From contig CAVZYJ010000013.1 in assembly GCA_963779485.1 (NCBI GenBank), positions 434,001 through 498,000 on the forward strand: 64,000 nt of DNA. Direction: 5' to 3'. Origin of the DNA: CAVVJA01 sp963779485. GTDB taxonomy: Bacteria; Actinomycetota; Actinomycetes; Mycobacteriales; Jatrophihabitantaceae. Shown here one piece after another: positions 51,877-60,168 of this stretch (within the stretch, counting starts at the first letter, position 1; each line of letters opens with the position of its first letter). The position numbers and the translations under genes were made by a program. The notes beneath the pieces are model-generated. The model saw only the letters and a program-made list of their open reading frames with translations, searched no databases and had not been told where the DNA came from.

Positions 51877-52483
51877 TACCCGCCGGTCGGACGTAGACCG
51901 CCTCGACGCCCACCATGTCCGAGGCCGGTTGGACCGGCTGGGACGACACCAACACCAGACCGTCGGCCACATATTCGGCGAGAGCTGCGGGCGTCACCGG
52001 ATAGGGCCGGGTCGGCCGTTCCTTCCACTCCCGCCGAATCAGCGCGTGCATGAACAACGATCCACCCGGCGCGACCGTATCGGCGATGGCTGCCGTACCG
52101 GCGCGCTGCTGGTCAGGAGCCAGCGACTGCACAGTTGCTATCTCCACGACGAGAACGAACGCTCGCCGCCAGGCTGCCGGAAGGGCGAGGACGTCGGCGA
52201 TCAGGTAGTCGACCGGCGAATCCGGGAATCGCTCGTGGCACAGCCGGATAGCGGTCGGCGCGATATCGAACGCGGTGACGCGGTACCCGCGCCGGGCCAA
52301 CTCTTCGGCGTCGTCACCGAGCCCGCAGGCCACGACGAGAGCGTTCGCACCCGCGGCGGGTGACGGCTGGGTGTCCAGCCAGGCGACGAGCGGCTCGCGC
52401 GGGGCCAGCCGGGCCCACGGGATCCGGGTCAGATCGCCGCCGACGCTGTCGTAGATCTCCTCGAACGGCGGGGGCTCGATCGC
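51866..52483 (-). CDS. Class I SAM-dependent methyltransferase, start unresolved
   Basis: A methyltransferase of about 205 residues. The SAM motif is LVVACGLGDDAEELARRG, followed by VTAFDIAPTAIRLCHERF, a TPMT/thiopurine-like or tellurite-resistance-like arrangement; the substrate is unknown. The conserved N-terminus PPFEEIYDSVGGDLTRIPWA is in frame upstream of the first GTG (52333) and reaches back to the stop of the aldo/keto reductase gene, yet contains no ATG, GTG or TTG. A rare start, or an indel in the C-run near 52472, is likely. It is codirectional with the reductase. Confidence 0.7.
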   Translation of the reverse strand, partial: AIEPPPFEEIYDSVGGDLTRIPWARLAPREPLVAWLDTQPSPAAGANALVVACGLGDDAEELARRGYRVTAFDIAPTAIRLCHERFPDSPVDYLIADVLALPAAWRRAFVLVVEIATVQSLAPDQQRAGTAAIADTVAPGGSLFMHALIRREWKERPTRPYPVTPAALAEYVADGLVLVSSQPVQPASDMVGVEAVYVRPAGTTG

Positions 52484-53452
52484 TCAGCCCTCACCCGCAG
52501 TGATGCGGTCGATCTCGGCCAGGTCGTCCGCGGACGGCTGCCAGCGGCCGGCCCGGGCGTTCGCCGCCACCTGCTCGGCTGATGTGGCGCCAGCTATGAC
52601 CGACGCCACGGTGGGCCGGGCCGCGAGCCCTCCGATGGCGACGTCGAGCACGCCGAGCGAGCGCTGCGCCGCGAACGCGGTCAACTGCTCGACCACCTCG
52701 AAGTTCTGGTCGGTGAGCAGCGCCTGCTTGCCCCAGGCAATCACCCGGCTCCCGGGTGGTGGTGCCTCGCCCCGGCGGTATTTCCCGCTCAGCAGCCCGT
52801 TGGCCAACGGGTAGAACGGGAGCAGGCCGAGGCCATATCGCACGAGGGCCGGAACGAGCTCCGTCTCGGCGTCGCGATGCAGCAGGTTGTACTCGTTCTG
52901 GGCGCTGACGAATCGCTCGCTGGCCGCGGTGCGGGCGGTCCACTCCGCCTCGGTGACCTGCCAGGCCGCGAAGTTCGAGTTTCCGAGATAGCGCACCTTG
53001 CCCTCGTGAACCAGATCGCTGAGCACCGACAGGGTCTCCTCGATCGGCGTGCCGGGATCGGGGTGGTGCATCTGGTACAGGTCGATCCAGTCCGTGCGCA
53101 GCCGGGTCAAGGACGACTCGACCGCACGACGGACGTACCGGCGAGATCCTCGCGCGCCCCAATCGGCCCCGTTGGACAGGCCGCGCCGGCGCACGTCGGA
53201 GCCGAACTTGGTCGCGATGATGACGTCGTCCCGCCGCCCTTCGAGCAACGCGCCGAGCCGTTCCTCGGCCGGTCCGTAGCTGTCGGACGTGTCGAACAAG
53301 GTGATGCCGTGGTCGAGCGCCGCGTCGACGACCTCGCGGCATTCCTCCAGGCCGAGCTTCATCCCGAAGTTGTTGGTGCCGAGGCCCACGGCAGACACCA
53401 CGAGGCCGGAGTCGCCGAGCCGCCGGTAGCTCATGTCGGTTGGGTAGCCCAT
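52484..53452 (-). CDS. Aldo/keto reductase
   Basis: A TIM-barrel NADPH-dependent reductase of about 322 residues. Catalytic positions follow the family: Asp-Tyr in LFDTSDSYGPAEERLG, Lys in IIATKFGSDV, and His in YQMHHPDPGTPIEE; the NADP-binding end reads VIAGATSAEQVAANARA. It is closest to the potassium-channel-beta-like group by memory. The substrate is unknown. The ATG at 53452 has AGGGTGA upstream. It is separated from pntB by about 95 bases. Confidence 0.88.
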   Translation of the reverse strand: MGYPTDMSYRRLGDSGLVVSAVGLGTNNFGMKLGLEECREVVDAALDHGITLFDTSDSYGPAEERLGALLEGRRDDVIIATKFGSDVRRRGLSNGADWGARGSRRYVRRAVESSLTRLRTDWIDLYQMHHPDPGTPIEETLSVLSDLVHEGKVRYLGNSNFAAWQVTEAEWTARTAASERFVSAQNEYNLLHRDAETELVPALVRYGLGLLPFYPLANGLLSGKYRRGEAPPPGSRVIAWGKQALLTDQNFEVVEQLTAFAAQRSLGVLDVAIGGLAARPTVASVIAGATSAEQVAANARAGRWQPSADDLAEIDRITAGEG

Positions 53453-53546
53453 CGCCGTCACCCTAACGTCAATGGCCAGTTGGTGAGGTCACGCACAACA
53501 TCGGTCACGAAGGTCACCGGACGACCGTGGACGGACGGGTCGACGG

Positions 53547-54950
53547 CTACCCGACCAGCGTCTTGGTGGCCGCCACCAGATCGGACAGGCCCTTCTTGGC
53601 GTCGCTGAAGAACATGCTGGTCTTGGGGTCGGTGTAGAGCTCGTTGTCGATGCCGGCATAGCCGGATGCCATGGACCGCTTGAGCACGATGATCGAACGG
53701 GCGTGGTCGACGTCGAGGATCGGCATGCCGGACACCGCGTTGCCGGTTCGGCGGGCCGCGGGATTGGTGACGTCGTTGGCGCCGATCACCAGCGCGACGT
53801 CCGTCCGGTCGAACTCGGGGTTGACGTCGTCCATCTCCTTGAGCTGGTCGTACGGAACGTCGGCCTCGGCGAGGAGCACGTTCATGTGGCCCGGCATCCG
53901 ACCGGCCACCGGGTGGATGGCGTAGGACACATCCACGCCCCGCGATTCGAGCAGCGTCGCGAGATCGCGGACCTCATGCTGGGCCTGCGCCGCCGCCAGT
54001 CCGTAGCCCGGGACGATGATCACCTTCTGGGCGTACGCCAGCTGGAGCGCAACGTCATCGACCGCGATGGGCCGCACCGCTCCGCCCGCGCCGACGCCGA
54101 GATCGACACCCACGGCACCCGTGCCGAAGCCGCCGGCGACGATGTTCACGACCGACCGGTTCATCGCATCGGCCATCAGCTTGGTCAGGATGCCACCGGA
54201 CGCCCCGACGAGCGCGCCGGCAATCGTCAGCGTCGCGTTCTGAAGCACGAAGCCGGCCATGGCGACCGCGGTGCCGGTGAACGCGTTGAGCAGCGAGATC
54301 ACCACCGGCATATCGGCCCCGCCGATCGGCAGCACCATGAGCACACCCAGGCCCAGCGCGGCTAGGACCACGATCAGCAGGATCGGCAAGCTCTCGGCAC
54401 CGGCAATGACCGCGATGCCCGTACCGACGGCCACGAGGAGCAGCCCGGCGGACGCCAGCCGGCCGCCTCGCACCGAGATCGAACCGCTCCAGTAGCCCTG
54501 CAACTTGGCCGCGGCGAGAAGTGAGCCGGAGAAGGTGATGCCACCGATCACCACATCCAGGACAGTTGCCGTTGCCGTGCCAGCGGACACGTGAGGGTCG
54601 TGGTCGTAGTCGGCGATGGCGATCAGCGCGGCCGCTCCGCCACCGACCGCGTTGAACAGGCTGACGAGCTGCGGCATCGAGGTCATCGGGACCGTGCGGG
54701 CGGAGTACAGGCCGGCCGCTGCGCCGACCAGGATGCCGGCGAGCAGAACGAGCCACCGGGCCGCCGACATCGTTCCGCCGTGCGCCACCTCGACGAACAC
54801 CGCGGCGAGCGCGACGCCCATGCCGAACGCGGAGACCTGGTTGCCTCGCCGCGCGGTGGCCGGGGAGTTCATCAGATGCAACCCCAGGACGAAGCACACG
54901 GCCCCACCCAGGGATGCCAGCCGGACCGCGGTGTCCACGTGGTCAGTCAC
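53547..54950 (-). CDS. pntB: NAD(P) transhydrogenase subunit beta PntB
   Basis: PntB holds membrane helices and the NADP(H) domain of the proton-pumping transhydrogenase. The 467-residue protein has about nine helices (for example WLVLLAGILVGAAAGLYSA) and then domain III with KVIIVPGYGLAAAQAQHEV, YAIHPVAGRMPGHMNVLLAE and DVALVIGANDVTNPAA. The enzyme uses proton motive force to make NADPH from NADH. The GTG overlaps pntAB by 8 bases. A 107-base gap precedes the reductase start. Confidence 0.95.
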   Translation of the reverse strand: MTDHVDTAVRLASLGGAVCFVLGLHLMNSPATARRGNQVSAFGMGVALAAVFVEVAHGGTMSAARWLVLLAGILVGAAAGLYSARTVPMTSMPQLVSLFNAVGGGAAALIAIADYDHDPHVSAGTATATVLDVVIGGITFSGSLLAAAKLQGYWSGSISVRGGRLASAGLLLVAVGTGIAVIAGAESLPILLIVVLAALGLGVLMVLPIGGADMPVVISLLNAFTGTAVAMAGFVLQNATLTIAGALVGASGGILTKLMADAMNRSVVNIVAGGFGTGAVGVDLGVGAGGAVRPIAVDDVALQLAYAQKVIIVPGYGLAAAQAQHEVRDLATLLESRGVDVSYAIHPVAGRMPGHMNVLLAEADVPYDQLKEMDDVNPEFDRTDVALVIGANDVTNPAARRTGNAVSGMPILDVDHARSIIVLKRSMASGYAGIDNELYTDPKTSMFFSDAKKGLSDLVAATKTLVG

Positions 54951-55263
54951 CGCTCGACCGATCCTCGATCGGCGTCGGCACCGGGCGCCGCCGGAACATG
55001 CCCAGCATGCGGTCGGTCACCAGGTAGCCGCCGACGACGTTCGCGGCCCCGAACGCCGCCGCGATGAAAAGCAGGACATAGCCCAGCGGACCGGTCACGA
55101 AGGCAGACAGGAGCACGACGCCGACGAGCACCACGCCATGGATCGAGTTCGCACCGGACATGAGTGGCGTGTGCAGTGTCGCGGGTACCTTGCTGATCAC
55201 CTCGAAGCCGACGAGCAGCGCGAGCACGAAGATCGTCAGATCGCCGACGAAACCGGAACTCAC
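54943..55263 (-). CDS. pntAB: NAD(P) transhydrogenase subunit alpha part 2 PntAB
   Basis: A 106-residue membrane protein with three helices (LTIFVLALLVGFEVISKVP, VVLVGVVLLSAFV, VLLFIAAAFGAANVVGGYLV) and the conserved HTPLMSGANSIHGVV segment. It is the middle subunit of the three-subunit transhydrogenase known from Rhodospirillum. ATGA overlap with pntAA and overlap with pntB indicate tight coupling. Confidence 0.93.
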   Translation of the reverse strand: MSSGFVGDLTIFVLALLVGFEVISKVPATLHTPLMSGANSIHGVVLVGVVLLSAFVTGPLGYVLLFIAAAFGAANVVGGYLVTDRMLGMFRRRPVPTPIEDRSSGD

Positions 55264-56480
55264 GATGCCGACCCCGGGTCGTTGCCGGGGTCCCGACGCC
55301 GGCCAGCCATTGCGGACTCGTCGCGATCCCCGGGCGGATCCGGCGGCAGTCCTAGCAGTGCCCGCACGTCCGGGTGCACGATCTCCCCGCCGTGGGTGAC
55401 GACCACACCCCGTTGGATCTCGTCACTCGGGTCGACGATCAGCTCGGCGTCCCGGATCAGGTACAGGAGCAGTGCCGTGATGTTCCGGGCGTACGCGGCC
55501 GAGGCCCCATTGGCCATCGACGACGGCAGGTTGGCCGCGCCGACGATGGTCACTCCATTCGTCGTGACGATGGTCTCGTCCGGGCGAGAACCCTCCACGT
55601 TTCCGCCGAGTTCGCTCGCCGCCAGGTCGACGATCACCGACCCGGGGCGCATCGCCTTCACCGTGGCGGCCGAGACCATCACCGGCGGTGCCTGTCCCGG
55701 AACCTGCGCGGTCGTGATCACAATGTCCTGGCGGGCGATGTGCTCGGCCAGCTCGGCCTGCATGGCGGCCTGCTCCTCCTCGGTGAGAGCTCGCGCGTAC
55801 CCGCCCGCTCCGCCACCGGACTCGACCGACCTCAGCTCGACGAACTTGGCGCCCAGCGAGGCCACCTCGGCTCGCGCCGCCGGCCGCACGTCGTAGGCGC
55901 TGACGACGGCGCCGAGCCGGCGCGCGGTGCCAATTGCCTGCAGGCCGGCGACGCCAGCGCCGAGTATGAGCACGGATGCTGGCTTCGACGTGCCCGCCGC
56001 GGTAATGAGCAGCGGAAAGAACCGGTCGAAATGGTTCGCCGCGACGAGCACCGCGCGGTAGCCGGCCACGCTGGCCTGCGACGTCAGAGCGTCCATGTTC
56101 TGCACCCGGGTCAACGTCCGAGGCAGCCCGTCCAGGCTGATGGCGGTGATCTTGCGAACGGCAAGGTCGCGCATGAGCTCAGGCTGCAGCAGCGGAGCAA
56201 GCAAGCCGATGACCACCTGCCCGTCTCGGAGCTGATCGGTCGGCGGCGACTGGACGCACAGCACCACGTCGGCGTTCTCCCGCACCGCCGCCGCATCGAC
56301 GATGGCGGCCCCGGCCTGCGCATAGTCGTCGTCGGGATGCCAGGCGGCATCCCCGGCGCCCGACTCGATGAACACCTCGAGGCCCGCGTCACGTAGCCGA
56401 CGGATCACGTCCGGCGTGAGCGCGACCCGCCGTTCGCCGGGCGTGGCTTCCCGAAGCACCCCCACCCGCGCCGCCGCCAT
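55260..56480 (-). CDS. pntAA: NAD(P) transhydrogenase subunit alpha part 1 PntAA
   Basis: The NAD(H)-binding peripheral subunit, 406 residues. It has ATPGERRVALTPDVIRRL at the N-terminus, the RQD loop in LTRVQNMDALTSQASVAGY, nucleotide-binding VLILGAGVAGLQAIGTARRL, and AYDVRPAARAEVASLGA. It is related to alanine dehydrogenase, but the RQD loop and the downstream pntAB-pntB identify it. The ATG at 56480 has GGAGGGG upstream. The Asp/Pro-rich C-terminus overlaps the pntAB start. Confidence 0.94.
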   Translation of the reverse strand: MAAARVGVLREATPGERRVALTPDVIRRLRDAGLEVFIESGAGDAAWHPDDDYAQAGAAIVDAAAVRENADVVLCVQSPPTDQLRDGQVVIGLLAPLLQPELMRDLAVRKITAISLDGLPRTLTRVQNMDALTSQASVAGYRAVLVAANHFDRFFPLLITAAGTSKPASVLILGAGVAGLQAIGTARRLGAVVSAYDVRPAARAEVASLGAKFVELRSVESGGGAGGYARALTEEEQAAMQAELAEHIARQDIVITTAQVPGQAPPVMVSAATVKAMRPGSVIVDLAASELGGNVEGSRPDETIVTTNGVTIVGAANLPSSMANGASAAYARNITALLLYLIRDAELIVDPSDEIQRGVVVTHGGEIVHPDVRALLGLPPDPPGDRDESAMAGRRRDPGNDPGSAS

Positions 56481-56615
56481 TGCCGGCCCCTCCGATCCTG
56501 TCCTCGCTTCGGCTCTCTTTGCACAGTAGCCGCGCCCGGGAAGCGATGTCGGCACCGGCTGCTGACCTGTGCGGAGTTGGCCGAGCCAACCCCTCGCCGA
56601 GCAACCTACCCGTTC

Positions 56616-56661
56616 GTGATCTTGGACTTGCTGCCCCTGACGACCATAAGTCCAAGATCAC
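56616..56661. repeat. 46-bp palindromic intergenic element, copy 5, upstream of gmk
   Basis: Arms extend to 17 bp with flanking TTC/GAA (56613-56629 and 56648-56664) and are perfect. The centre is 18 bases, one shorter than in the other copies. This is the only copy in a divergent gap (pntAA/gmk). Its right arm ends 21 bases before the gmk GTG and occupies the place of a -35 box for the TAGATT hexamer. Confidence 0.95.
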
Positions 56662-56673
56662 GAATGTGGGCGC

Positions 56674-56679
56674 TAGATT
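56674..56679 (+). promoter_or_regulatory. -10 hexamer TAGATT, probable leaderless gmk start
   Basis: TAGATT ends 6 bases before the gmk GTG and fits TANNNT, so the mRNA probably begins at the start codon. The region 17 bases upstream lies inside the palindromic element's right arm. Confidence 0.45.
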
Positions 56680-56685
56680 CGCCGG

Positions 56686-57255
56686 GTGTCGAGCCGCCTG
56701 ACCGTCCTGTCCGGGCCGTCCGGCGTGGGCAAGGGCACCGTGGTCGCGGCGGTGCGCGCCTTGCATCCGCACATCTGGGTGTCCGTGTCCTGCACCACCC
56801 GCGCGCCACGAGCCGGCGAGGTCGACGGCGTCGAGTACTACTTCGTGGATCGGGCTCGCTTCCGGGAGCTCATCGACGCCGGAGCGCTGCTGGAGTGGGC
56901 GGAGTACGCCGGCAACCTCTACGGCACACCGCGCGAGCCGGTGTTCGCCCGGCTGGCTGAGGGCGCGCCCGCATTGCTCGAGATCGACCTGCAGGGCGCG
57001 CGCCAGGTCCGGGCCCGCATCCCGGAGGCGCAATTCGTCTTTCTCGCGCCGCCGTCGTGGGAGGAGCTGGGTCGGCGGCTGGCCGATCGGGCGACGGAGG
57101 GTCCGGCCGTGATCGCGGCGCGCCTCGCCCGCGCCCAGGTCGAGATGGACGCGGCCGAGGAGTTCGATGCCGTCGTCATCAACGACGACGTCCGGCGGGC
57201 GGCGTCCGAATTGGTATCCTTGATCGAAGCGGTCTGCCCTCCGTCGGGGGCATGA
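56686..57255 (+). CDS. gmk: Guanylate kinase
   Basis: Gmk phosphorylates GMP. The 189-residue protein has the P-loop VLSGPSGVGKGTVVAAV, the GMP-binding SVSCTTRAPRAGEVDGVEYY, and ALLEWAEYAGNLYGTP. The GTG start gives the family N-terminus. It starts the gmk-rpoZ-coaBC-metK-priA run; the usual upstream neighbour mihF is missing. Confidence 0.96.
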   Translation: MSSRLTVLSGPSGVGKGTVVAAVRALHPHIWVSVSCTTRAPRAGEVDGVEYYFVDRARFRELIDAGALLEWAEYAGNLYGTPREPVFARLAEGAPALLEIDLQGARQVRARIPEAQFVFLAPPSWEELGRRLADRATEGPAVIAARLARAQVEMDAAEEFDAVVINDDVRRAASELVSLIEAVCPPSGA

Positions 57256-57289
57256 CACCCTGATCAACCGACGATGAAGAGAAGGCACT

Positions 57290-57553
57290 GTGTCTGCAAC
57301 TGCGTCCGCCCCCGAGGGGATCACCAACCCGCCGATCGACGAGCTACTGGAACGGACTGCATCCAAGTACGCGCTCGTCATCATCGCGGCCAAGCGGGCG
57401 CGGCAGATCAACGCCTATTACAGCCAGCTCGGCGAGGGCCTGCTGGAGTACGTCGGCCCCCTCGTGGAGACGGCGCCTCAGGAGAAGCCGCTGTCGATAG
57501 CGCTGCGAGAGATCAACGCCGACCTGATCGAGTTCAAGCCCGCCGAGGGCTGA
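57290..57553 (+). CDS. rpoZ: RNA polymerase omega subunit
   Basis: Omega stabilises the beta' subunit of RNA polymerase. The 87-residue protein has PIDELLERTASKYALVIIAA and KRARQINAYYSQLGEGLLE, both family hallmarks. The GTG has GAGAAGG upstream. It lies between gmk and coaBC as in nearly all actinobacteria. Confidence 0.95.
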   Translation: MSATASAPEGITNPPIDELLERTASKYALVIIAAKRARQINAYYSQLGEGLLEYVGPLVETAPQEKPLSIALREINADLIEFKPAEG

Positions 57554-57566
57554 CTCCACCCCGGCG

Positions 57567-58814
57567 ATGACGCCCCGTCACATCCTCCTCGGCGTCGGAG
57601 GGGGAATCGCCGCATACAAGGTGGTCGAGCTGCTGCGGTTGCTCTCGGAGTCCGGCCACGACGTCCTCGTCGTACCGACCGAGCCGGCGCTCCGGTTCGT
57701 CGGGGCGGCGACCTGGGCCGCGCTGTCCCACCATCCCGTGACGACCGACGTGTGGTCCGGGGCGGAGGATGTGCCCCACGTGCGATTGGGTCGGGAGGCG
57801 GACCTCGTCGTCGTCGCGCCGGCCACGGCCGATCTCCTGGCCCGCATGGCGCACGGTCTCGCCGACGATCTGCTGACCAACTCGCTGCTCACCGCTCGCT
57901 GCCCGGTGCTCCTCGCGCCGGCGATGCACACCGAGATGTGGGATCACCCGGCCACGATCGACAACGTCGCCCAGCTCCGCCGGCGCGGCGTGATCGTGCT
58001 GGATCCGGCCAGCGGGAGGCTGACCGGCGCCGACAGCGGTACCGGGCGGCTGCCCGAGCCGGCGGAGATCGCCCAGCTGGCCGAGCTGCTGCTGCGTCGC
58101 CCTGACGCGCTGCCGGCCGATCTGGCCGGTCGGCACGTCGTGGTGAGCGCCGGCGGCACGCGGGAAGCGATCGACCCGGTGCGGTTCCTGGGCAACGCCT
58201 CGTCCGGGCGGCAAGGACACGCGCTCGCGACGGTGGCCGCGGCCCGAGGGGCCACGGTGACGCTCGTCACCGCGAACACCATGCTCCCGGACCCGGCGGG
58301 GAGCACCGTGGTTCGGGTGACGAGTGCTCGCGAGCTGCGCGAGGCCGTGCTCAAGGCGTCGGCGGACGCGGATGTCGTGGTCATGGCGGCTGCCGTGGCG
58401 GACTTCCGGCCGACCACCGCGGCCCCGAACAAGATGAAGAACTCGGACGACGGTCCGGAGCCGTTGCCGCTGGTGCGCAACCCCGACGTGCTCGCCGAGC
58501 TGGTGGGGGCGCGCCGCCCCGGCCAGGTGCTCGTCGGATTCGCCGCTGAGACGGGGGACGATACCGGCGACGTGCTCGCGCACGGCCGGGCCAAGCTCGC
58601 TCGCAAGGGCTGTGACCTCCTGGTCGTCAACGATGTCGGAGGCGGACGGGCCTTCGGCCGGCCGGACAATGCGGCCGTGATCCTCGATGCGGAGGGCGGG
58701 GAGGTCCCCGTCGGCCGCGGGCCGAAAGCCGTACTTGCCGCCGCCGTGTGGGATGCCGTCTCGTCCCGATTCGCGGGTAACGGCGATGTCGGAGAAGGCG
58801 CCGCTAGCCGTTAG
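57567..58814 (+). CDS. coaBC: Phosphopantothenoylcysteine synthetase/decarboxylase CoaBC
   Basis: This bifunctional coenzyme A enzyme has 415 residues. The N-terminal flavin decarboxylase part shows ILLGVGGGIAAYKVVELLR and CPVLLAPAMHTEMW; the C-terminal synthetase shows VSAGGTREAIDPVRFLGNAS, VMAAAVADFRP and LVGFAAETGD. The ATG starts 13 bases after the rpoZ stop. Its stop codon lies inside a TTAGACT that could be the metK -10 hexamer. Confidence 0.96.
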   Translation: MTPRHILLGVGGGIAAYKVVELLRLLSESGHDVLVVPTEPALRFVGAATWAALSHHPVTTDVWSGAEDVPHVRLGREADLVVVAPATADLLARMAHGLADDLLTNSLLTARCPVLLAPAMHTEMWDHPATIDNVAQLRRRGVIVLDPASGRLTGADSGTGRLPEPAEIAQLAELLLRRPDALPADLAGRHVVVSAGGTREAIDPVRFLGNASSGRQGHALATVAAARGATVTLVTANTMLPDPAGSTVVRVTSARELREAVLKASADADVVVMAAAVADFRPTTAAPNKMKNSDDGPEPLPLVRNPDVLAELVGARRPGQVLVGFAAETGDDTGDVLAHGRAKLARKGCDLLVVNDVGGGRAFGRPDNAAVILDAEGGEVPVGRGPKAVLAAAVWDAVSSRFAGNGDVGEGAASR

Positions 58815-58854
58815 ACTCTGCCGGAATTCTGCCCTCACCCCAACCGGAGCATCT

Positions 58855-60048
<1,194 letters not shown>

Positions 60049-60070
60049 CCCGGCTCCGTCGCTTTACGAC

Positions 60071-60117
60071 GTGATCTTGGACTAATCGTTGCCCTGGGGC
60101 AGCAAGTCCAAGATCAC
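60071..60117. repeat. 47-bp palindromic intergenic element, copy 6
   Basis: Arms GTGATCTTGGACT (60071-60083) and AGTCCAAGATCAC (60105-60117) are perfect over 13 bp, and the C/G flank pair is kept. The inner hairpin is TGCCC-TG-GGGCA, the strongest of the set. It lies between the codirectional metK and priA genes, the only such placement seen. Confidence 0.94.
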
Positions 60118-60168
60118 GAACGTTCGGATCTGACCTTTCGGTCGGCTCGCGCTGGTAGGACTGTCGGT

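Noticed and set aside
55260..56480. Alanine dehydrogenase instead of PntAA
   Set aside because: The RQD loop and the coupled pntAB and pntB genes identify a transhydrogenase subunit.
58815..58854. SAM riboswitch before metK
   Set aside because: Only 40 bases separate coaBC from metK, too few for any known SAM aptamer with its switch.
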